A stretch of DNA of 35,695 bases from assembly GCA_030645675.1 (NCBI GenBank), contig JAUSLQ010000211.1, positions 1 through 35,695 of the forward strand, read 5' to 3'. Below, in pieces: positions 31,585-35,695 of the stretch. The notes below the pieces were generated by a model, which worked only from the letters and a program-made list of their open reading frames with translations, made no database searches and had not been told where the DNA came from. Made by a program: the position numbers and the translations under genes. The stretch is from Actinomycetota bacterium. GTDB lineage: Bacteria; Actinomycetota; Acidimicrobiia; Acidimicrobiales; Ilumatobacteraceae. Within the stretch, counting starts at the first letter, position 1, and each line of letters starts with the position of its first letter.

Positions 31585-32634
31585 TCAGTGAGCGTGACGA
31601 TGGTGGATGTCGGGCAGGTGCGGGTGCTCGTGGGCGAATGCAAGGTGCCGGTGCCGTGTGCCGCCGACGAGTTCGATCACGTCGCCATGATGGTGCGGGT
31701 CGGCCGGATCGATGGGATGCGCATGCTCGAGCTGCTCGTGCGCGTGGGCGTGCCCGTGCCTGCTGGTGCCCACCACGATCACACCAACCAACGACACCCC
31801 GAAGGCGACGACGGCAGAACCCGTCAGCGGGTCGCCGTTCACCGGCCACGCCAGCAGCGCGCCGATGAACGGAGCGAGAGCGAACACCACTTGGCCGCGG
31901 GCCGCGCCCACGAGGCGGGCACCCGTGATCCACATGGTGATCGAGAGCCCGTAACCGACGGCCCCGATGACAAGTGCGGCCAACACGTAGCGGGCGGCGG
32001 GCAGCCCATCGAGCGCGACGCCGAGCAGCAGGTTGACGCTGCCGGCCACCACGCCTTTGGCGAGGGTGAGCTGTGCCGGCGAGTAGCTGTCGAGGCTGGC
32101 GGTGATCGCGTTGTCGACTCCCCAGCACACGCACGTCGCGGCCACCAGCACCGCGCCGGCGGCAACGCCGGCACCCGACGCGCCGGCCAGGATGACGCCA
32201 CCGAGCAGCACGATCACGATGCCCAGCCCGGCACGGCGGCCGATGTGCTCTTGCAGGAAGACCCGCGCGATCACCGCCGTCGCCACCAGTTCGAGGTTCA
32301 GGAACAGCGACACGGTGCCTGCCGGCGTGCGGTCCAGGGCGAGGATCAGCAGCACGGGAGCGAGACCGCCACCGAACCCGACGGCCAGCAACAGTCGGGT
32401 TCGGCCCCGGCGCCTCGCCTGCGATCGCTGGCTGCTCGCGCCGCCTCGGCCGCGCACCACGAACGGCGCGACCGCAGCCGCCGCGCCGATGTAGAGCAGC
32501 CCGGCGAGCGCCACCGAGCCGACATCGTCGACGACCAGCTTCGTCGCCGGTGTGGCAGCGCCGAACAGCACCGCCGCGAGCGCGCACCACGCCCACCCGT
32601 TCCGTTGCGTCGCGTGCGCGTGCGTCGATTCCAC
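31585..32634 (-). CDS. EamA/DMT-family transporter with His-rich C-terminal tail
   Basis: 349 aa. Ten helices in two EamA halves (LAAVLFGAATPATKLV, LNLELVATAVIARVFLQEHI; AATCVCWGVDNAITASLDSYSP). The tail 291-349 has 18 His in 59 residues (HGHAHAH, HAHP, HHHGD, HEHPH, HHRHAH), fit for Zn, Ni, Co or Cu; the start also has HAHATQ. It may export or import a metal or a metal-bound compound. GTG 32634 is 6 nt after TAGCCT. Confidence 0.9.
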   Translation of the reverse strand: MESTHAHATQRNGWAWCALAAVLFGAATPATKLVVDDVGSVALAGLLYIGAAAAVAPFVVRGRGGASSQRSQARRRGRTRLLLAVGFGGGLAPVLLILALDRTPAGTVSLFLNLELVATAVIARVFLQEHIGRRAGLGIVIVLLGGVILAGASGAGVAAGAVLVAATCVCWGVDNAITASLDSYSPAQLTLAKGVVAGSVNLLLGVALDGLPAARYVLAALVIGAVGYGLSITMWITGARLVGAARGQVVFALAPFIGALLAWPVNGDPLTGSAVVAFGVSLVGVIVVGTSRHGHAHAHEQLEHAHPIDPADPHHHGDVIELVGGTRHRHLAFAHEHPHLPDIHHRHAH

Positions 32635-32640
32635 AAGGGG

Positions 32641-32646
32641 AGGCTA
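32641..32646 (-). promoter_or_regulatory. -10 element, leaderless start
   Basis: TAGCCT on the minus strand, 6 nt before the GTG at 32634. Confidence 0.55.
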
Positions 32647-32674
32647 GACCCGCTCTCCACACCCCGCGTCTCGC

Positions 32675-32712
32675 ACCGCACGCCCCGGCGCGAGCGCGCC
32701 GAGGGGTGCGGT
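32675..32712. terminator. GC-rich hairpin downstream of the ferredoxin
   Basis: ACCGCACGCCCC pairs with GGGGTGCGGT around an inner GGCGCG-AG-CGCGCC stem. It is the second hairpin after the ferredoxin (minus). Confidence 0.5.
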
Positions 32713-32728
32713 GGAAGTGATCCAACGA

Positions 32729-32760
32729 CCCCCGGCGCGAGCGGGCAGCAGCGCCGGGGG
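32729..32760. terminator. GC-rich hairpin just after the ferredoxin
   Basis: CCCCCGGCGC (32729-32738) and GCGCCGGGGG (32751-32760) form a perfect 10-bp stem with a 12-nt loop, 10 bp past the ferredoxin stop. Confidence 0.6.
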
Positions 32761-32770
32761 CCGTCGGCCG

Positions 32771-33001
32771 TCACGGCTCGAGGAAGATGCACTCCCCCGG
32801 GCAGTCCTCGGCCGCATCGAGCACCTTGTCGAGCACGGCCTCGGGCACGTCGGCCATGCTCATCGACCCGCCGGCAAAGAGCGGAGAGCCGTCGGGCGTT
32901 CGCACGTACGACAGGCTGTCGTGCAGCACGAACACCGACGGACAGAGCTCCTCGCACAGCCCGTCGCCGGTACACAGATCTTGATCGACCCACACCTTCA
33001 T
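32771..33001 (-). CDS. Ferredoxin with Asp in the second cluster-ligand position
   Basis: 76 aa from ATG 33001. C10, D13, C16, C20 and C67 (with C71) read CTGDGLCEELCP and CPGEC. Asp13 replaces the second Cys of CxxCxxCxxxCP, with the spacing of Pyrococcus furiosus ferredoxin (CIGDAICASLCP), where Asp binds a labile [4Fe-4S] iron and [3Fe-4S] forms easily. A low-potential electron carrier, possibly for a P450 or reductase not seen here. Two further in-frame ATGs upstream (33022, 33043) arise from 21-bp repeats and could add MPNGGRE units. Confidence 0.9.
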   Translation of the reverse strand: MKVWVDQDLCTGDGLCEELCPSVFVLHDSLSYVRTPDGSPLFAGGSMSMADVPEAVLDKVLDAAEDCPGECIFLEP

Positions 33002-33005
33002 CTCA

Positions 33006-33070
33006 CGACCCCCATTCGGCATCTCCCGACCCCCATTCGGCATCTCACGACCCCATTCGGCATCTCGTCA
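33006..33070 (-). repeat. Tandem 21-bp repeat duplicating the ferredoxin start site
   Basis: CGACCCCCATTCGGCATCTC-type units at 33006-33026, 33027-33047 and a variant at 33048-33070. On the minus strand each carries GGGG(G) 7 nt before an ATG, giving three ATGs (33001, 33022, 33043), all in frame. Confidence 0.9.
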
Positions 33071-33132
33071 CGACCCTTCGGCTTCGGCCCGGTCGCTCCC
33101 ATGGGACCACGATCCTTTCCAACGGGGAGACC

Positions 33133-33154
33133 ACGAACATCCAGCGAACGTCCA
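33133..33154. repeat. 11-bp direct repeat upstream of the ferredoxin
   Basis: ACGAACATCCA and GCGAACGTCCA are adjacent 11-mers differing at two bases, one helical turn apart. It could be a regulator box. The remainder of 33071-33209 shows no gene. Confidence 0.5.
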
Positions 33155-33209
33155 AGATCTGGTACACCTGTCCGCCGGCATCGCGAGGGGCGCCACGCCT
33201 GGCCCGTGC

Positions 33210-34499
33210 TCAGTCGCCGTTCGCTGCCGGGCTGGGCGGGGCCTGCACGATCGGCGCCAGCACCGCCGCCAGGGCCATCAGCACCACGACTGCGGTGAGT
33301 GCGCTGAGCACGGTGAACCGATCGCCGAGGAAACCGATCAGCGGCGGCCCCACCAGGAACGCGCAGTAGCCGATGGACGAGATGACGCTGACGCGGCCGG
33401 CAGCGAACGCCGGCTCGTCGGCGCCCGCGCTCATGCCCACAGGAAAGCCCAACGACGTGCCCAGCCCCCAGAACAGGGCGCCGACGACGGCCAGCCAGGC
33501 GTACGGCGCCGTCACGAACAGCAGTGCCCCGGCGAGCGCCACCAGCGCGGCCACCCGCACGACAGCCGCACGGCCGTGGCGGTCGAGCAGCATCGGCCCG
33601 AACCAGCGGCCGGCGGTCATCGCGACGAGGAAGCAGGCGAACACCACCGTCCCGACGGCCTCCGACGTGCCGTAACCGTCGATCGCGGCGACTGCGATCC
33701 AGTCGTTGCCCACCCCCTCGGCGAAGGCGAAGGCCAGCACGAACAACCCGATCAGCAAGGTGCGCGGCTCGCGCCAGGCAGCGAAGTGCCCGCGCCGCGG
33801 CAGCGGCTCGACGGTGTGCTCGACGGTGTGCTCGACGGTGTGCTGGACGGTGTGCTGGACGGGATGCTCGGTACCGTGCGACGCCCGTGCGTGGTCGGCG
33901 ACGAACCGGCGGGACAGCGCCACCGCTGATGTCGCGATCACCACCCCCGCCGCCAGCAGGTGCACCGTCACCGACACCTCGGCGGCCACCATGCCCACCC
34001 CGATGGCCGCACCGACCACCGTGCCAAGACTGAACCCGGCGTGGAAGCGTGCCATCACCGACCGGCCGAGCAGCTGCTCCACGAACGCGCCCTGCACGTT
34101 CATCGCGACATCCCACGCGCCGGCGGCGAAGCCCATCGTCACCAGCCCAGCCACCACCATCGCCAGACCCACCTGGTAGCCGATGGCAACCATCGCGACG
34201 CCAGATCCGAACAACAGGGCCATCGCCCCCACCACCTGGCGCGACCCGGTGCGGGCCACCAGCGGGCCGGCGAGCGGCAGCGACACCAGCGACCCGCAGG
34301 CAACGGCCAGCAGCACGAACCCCAGCGCCCGTGGGCTGAGCTGGAAGTGATCGCGCACCTGTGGGATGCGCGAGGCCCACGTGGACATCGAGAGGCCGGC
34401 CGCCCCGAACACGACGTACACCGCCCGCTCCGCCCGCCTCACCGCGCGCTGGACTACCAGTTCGCTGGCCTCCGCGTCGGCGCTGGCAGGGGGGTGCAT
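33210..34499 (-). CDS. MFS transporter
   Basis: 429 aa, 12 helices. N-half: SMSTWASRIPQVRDHFQLSPRALGFVLLA with RTGSRQVVGAMAL (A-motif-like); MGFAAGAWDVAMNVQGA resembles the FucP/YbjJ-type. The central loop has HTVE repeats encoded by a 12-bp minisatellite. C-half: FAEGVGNDWIAVAAIDGYG. It probably exports a drug or sugar-like compound; it diverges from a TetR gene that likely represses it. Confidence 0.92.
   Translation of the reverse strand: MHPPASADAEASELVVQRAVRRAERAVYVVFGAAGLSMSTWASRIPQVRDHFQLSPRALGFVLLAVACGSLVSLPLAGPLVARTGSRQVVGAMALLFGSGVAMVAIGYQVGLAMVVAGLVTMGFAAGAWDVAMNVQGAFVEQLLGRSVMARFHAGFSLGTVVGAAIGVGMVAAEVSVTVHLLAAGVVIATSAVALSRRFVADHARASHGTEHPVQHTVQHTVEHTVEHTVEPLPRRGHFAAWREPRTLLIGLFVLAFAFAEGVGNDWIAVAAIDGYGTSEAVGTVVFACFLVAMTAGRWFGPMLLDRHGRAAVVRVAALVALAGALLFVTAPYAWLAVVGALFWGLGTSLGFPVGMSAGADEPAFAAGRVSVISSIGYCAFLVGPPLIGFLGDRFTVLSALTAVVVLMALAAVLAPIVQAPPSPAANGD
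33807..33866. repeat. 12-bp minisatellite in the MFS central loop
   Basis: Five units of CTCGACGGTGTG-type, in frame, giving (on minus) QHTVQHTVEHTVEHTVE between helix 6 and 7. Confidence 0.92.
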
Positions 34500-34550
34500 C
34501 GGGGCTCGTCTCGACGATCGTGCGGCGGGTTCTGCCGTGGAAGCCTCACG

Positions 34551-34580
34551 ATACCTGAAAACCAACCGGACGGTAGGTAT
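34551..34580. promoter_or_regulatory. Inverted repeat, TetR operator candidate
   Basis: ATACCT (34551-34556) and AGGTAT (34575-34580) are inverted, with inner ACC...GGT. It overlaps a minus -10 (TATCGT) for the MFS gene and abuts TATTGT (34578-34583), 6 nt before the TetR ATG. Confidence 0.55.
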
Positions 34581-34583
34581 TGT
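34578..34583 (+). promoter_or_regulatory. -10 element, leaderless start
   Basis: TATTGT, 6 nt before the ATG at 34590. A GGAGG in between is too close to be a useful RBS. Confidence 0.45.
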
Positions 34584-34589
34584 GGAGGC

Positions 34590-35201
34590 ATGACGACCGA
34601 GACCGAGCCCGAGCCCGAGCCCGGCTATGCGAAAGGGCGAGCCCGGCGGCGCGAGATCATCGAGCAGGCCATGGCCGTGTTCGGCGAGCTGGGCTACCGC
34701 GCCACATCGCTGCGCGACGTCGCCGCCCGCTGCGGCATCTCGCACCCCGGCCTGATGCACCACTTCCCCACCAAGGAGTCGCTGTTGCAGGCGGTGCTGC
34801 AGCAGCGCGACCACAACGACGCGGCGTGGCTTGGCGACGGCGGGGCGAAGGGCGTCGACGGCTTGCGCAGGCTGGCCGGCCTCGTTGCCCTGAACGCCAC
34901 CCGGCGCGGCATCGTCGAGTCGTTCACCGTGCTGGCCGCAGAGGCCAGCTCTGCCGAGCACCCTGCGCACGACTACTTCGTGGCCCGCTACCGCAACTCG
35001 GTGGCCAGCACCACAGCCACGTACACGCAGGCAGCGGCTGCGGGTGCGCTGCGCCACGACATCCGACCCGATTCCGCCGGCCGGCAACTGGTGGCGTTGA
35101 TGGACGGCCTGCAGCTGCAGTGGCTGCTCGACGCCGGTGCCACCGACATGGCCGCCGTCGTGCGGGCCCACATCCAGTCGCAACTGGTGGTCGAGCTGTG
35201 A
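34590..35201 (+). CDS. TetR-family repressor
   Basis: 203 aa. After a Glu/Pro-rich start ([12 protein letters not shown]), HTH at about 20-64 ([44 protein letters not shown]). Helical ligand domain with a TetR_C-type end. It is divergent from the MFS transporter with an inverted repeat between them, so it likely controls it. It may also influence the GH1 gene downstream. Confidence 0.94.
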   Translation: MTTETEPEPEPGYAKGRARRREIIEQAMAVFGELGYRATSLRDVAARCGISHPGLMHHFPTKESLLQAVLQQRDHNDAAWLGDGGAKGVDGLRRLAGLVALNATRRGIVESFTVLAAEASSAEHPAHDYFVARYRNSVASTTATYTQAAAAGALRHDIRPDSAGRQLVALMDGLQLQWLLDAGATDMAAVVRAHIQSQLVVEL

Positions 35202-35234
35202 CGGCCGCCGCCACGCCACCACACACCACAACCG

Positions 35235-35250
35235 GGGGCGCAGGCGCCCC
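35235..35250. terminator. Short hairpin between TetR and GH1 genes
   Basis: GGGGCGC, AG, GCGCCCC: a 7-bp stem with a very small loop, in the 67-bp gap. Weak terminator or part of the GH1 leader. Confidence 0.35.
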
Positions 35251-35268
35251 TTCACCGAGGAGCCCCCG

Positions 35269-35695
35269 ATGACCAAGGTCCAACTGCCCGACGGCTTTCT
35301 GTGGGGCGCGGCGACGTCGTCGTACCAGATCGAAGGCGCAGTGCATGCCGACGGCCGCGGCCCGTCGATCTGGGACGCGTTCTGCCGCGTGCCCGGAAAC
35401 GTGGCCAACGGCGACCATGGCGACGTGGCCTGCGACCACTACCACCGGCTGGACGACGACCTCGACATGATGGCCTCCCTCGGGCTGCAGGCGTACCGTT
35501 TCTCGGTGGCCTGGCCGCGGGTGCTGCCCGCCGGCACCGGCCAGGTGAACGAGCCGGGCCTCGACTTCTACGAGCGGCTGGTCGACGGCCTGCTCGCCCG
35601 CGGCATCACGCCGTTCGCGACGCTCTACCACTGGGACCTGCCGCAGGCCTTGCAGGACACGGGTGGCTGGGCGAACCGCGACACGGCGCACGCAT
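35269..35695 (+). CDS. GH1 beta-glucosidase, N-terminal part
   Basis: About 142 codons before the right edge. [15 protein letters not shown] is the GH1 N-terminal signature; [32 protein letters not shown] and [14 protein letters not shown] match the barrel's early strands. The catalytic NEP and ENG glutamates lie outside the window. It hydrolyses beta-glucosides or related sugars. RBS GAGGAG is 6 nt before the ATG. Confidence 0.95.
   Translation, partial: MTKVQLPDGFLWGAATSSYQIEGAVHADGRGPSIWDAFCRVPGNVANGDHGDVACDHYHRLDDDLDMMASLGLQAYRFSVAWPRVLPAGTGQVNEPGLDFYERLVDGLLARGITPFATLYHWDLPQALQDTGGWANRDTAHA

Noticed and set aside
33133-33154. LexA/SOS box
   Set aside because: CGAAC halves are direct, not inverted, so the actinobacterial SOS palindrome is not met.
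33210-35408. Extension of the MFS frame upstream through the TetR gene
   Set aside because: The extended part has no transporter likeness and runs antisense to a clear TetR gene; the ATG at 34499 fits family length.
1-35695. tRNA, rRNA or transposase genes
   Set aside because: No cloverleaf, rRNA segment or transposase/integrase motif was recognised on either strand.

Overview
The window is GC-rich, densely packed DNA that looks like an actinobacterial chromosome, most likely class Acidimicrobiia (Ilumatobacter-like). This placement is inference. It rests on the high GC content, actinobacterial protein families (Zincin_2-like protein, TIGR03086-type domain, SAM-IV riboswitch, membrane proteins beginning with an RTWRHPSE-type motif), and many start codons that sit 5-9 nt after a TANNNT hexamer with no Shine-Dalgarno sequence, as expected for leaderless mRNAs. 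No tRNA, rRNA, CRISPR array, insertion sequence or phage gene was seen, so this reads as core and near-core chromosome.

Layout. 1-6257: the end of an ALDH7-type aldehyde dehydrogenase, an anchored Pro/Gln-rich protein, a methyltransferase divergent from a GT-C-type membrane protein, tesB, and a lipoprotein sugar dehydrogenase. 6282-9504 (minus): an RNB ribonuclease, then moaE, a 69-aa membrane protein and mreB. 9610-13028: an HtrA/PDZ-like protein without a catalytic triad, a membrane-anchored SDR, and a Zincin_2-like protein without its zinc histidines. 13141-17897: an OmpR-type two-component system divergent from two membrane-anchored proteins, an ApbE flavin transferase and a ferric-reductase-like haem protein. 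17935-21240: sulfur metabolism, namely a SAM-IV riboswitch with a class V aminotransferase (cysteine desulfurase-like), converging on an overlapping cysK-cysE pair. 21350-24421 (minus): a fatty-acid/CoA-like set (DECR-type SDR, crotonase), an AhpD-like protein and a methyltransferase. 24513-27692: a CLC-F-like antiporter, a TetR repressor with a double palindrome and a divergent ABM/zinc-ribbon protein, then methylglyoxal synthase. 27713-29482: palindromic repeats, an ArsR/SRPBCC operon, and a fragment of a response-regulator gene. 29522-32634: a multicopper oxidase lipoprotein, a SHOCT protein and an EamA transporter with a His-rich tail. 32771-35695: a ferredoxin, an MFS transporter divergent from a TetR regulator, and the start of a GH1 beta-glucosidase.

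How the genes fit together. Cysteine synthesis (CysE, CysK) faces a SAM-sensing riboswitch gene, so sulfur assimilation is clustered. ApbE next to a haem membrane protein and a two-component system suggests membrane or extracellular redox chemistry, but the usual FMN-binding substrate is absent. MCO, SHOCT protein and His-tailed transporter suggest metal handling. The most unusual features are two protease-like proteins that both appear catalytically dead, three in-frame start sites duplicated in front of the ferredoxin, a family of long extragenic palindromes, a two-operator TetR switch, and frequent 11-21 bp duplications at gene ends and control regions. No single wholly novel system stands out beyond doubt.
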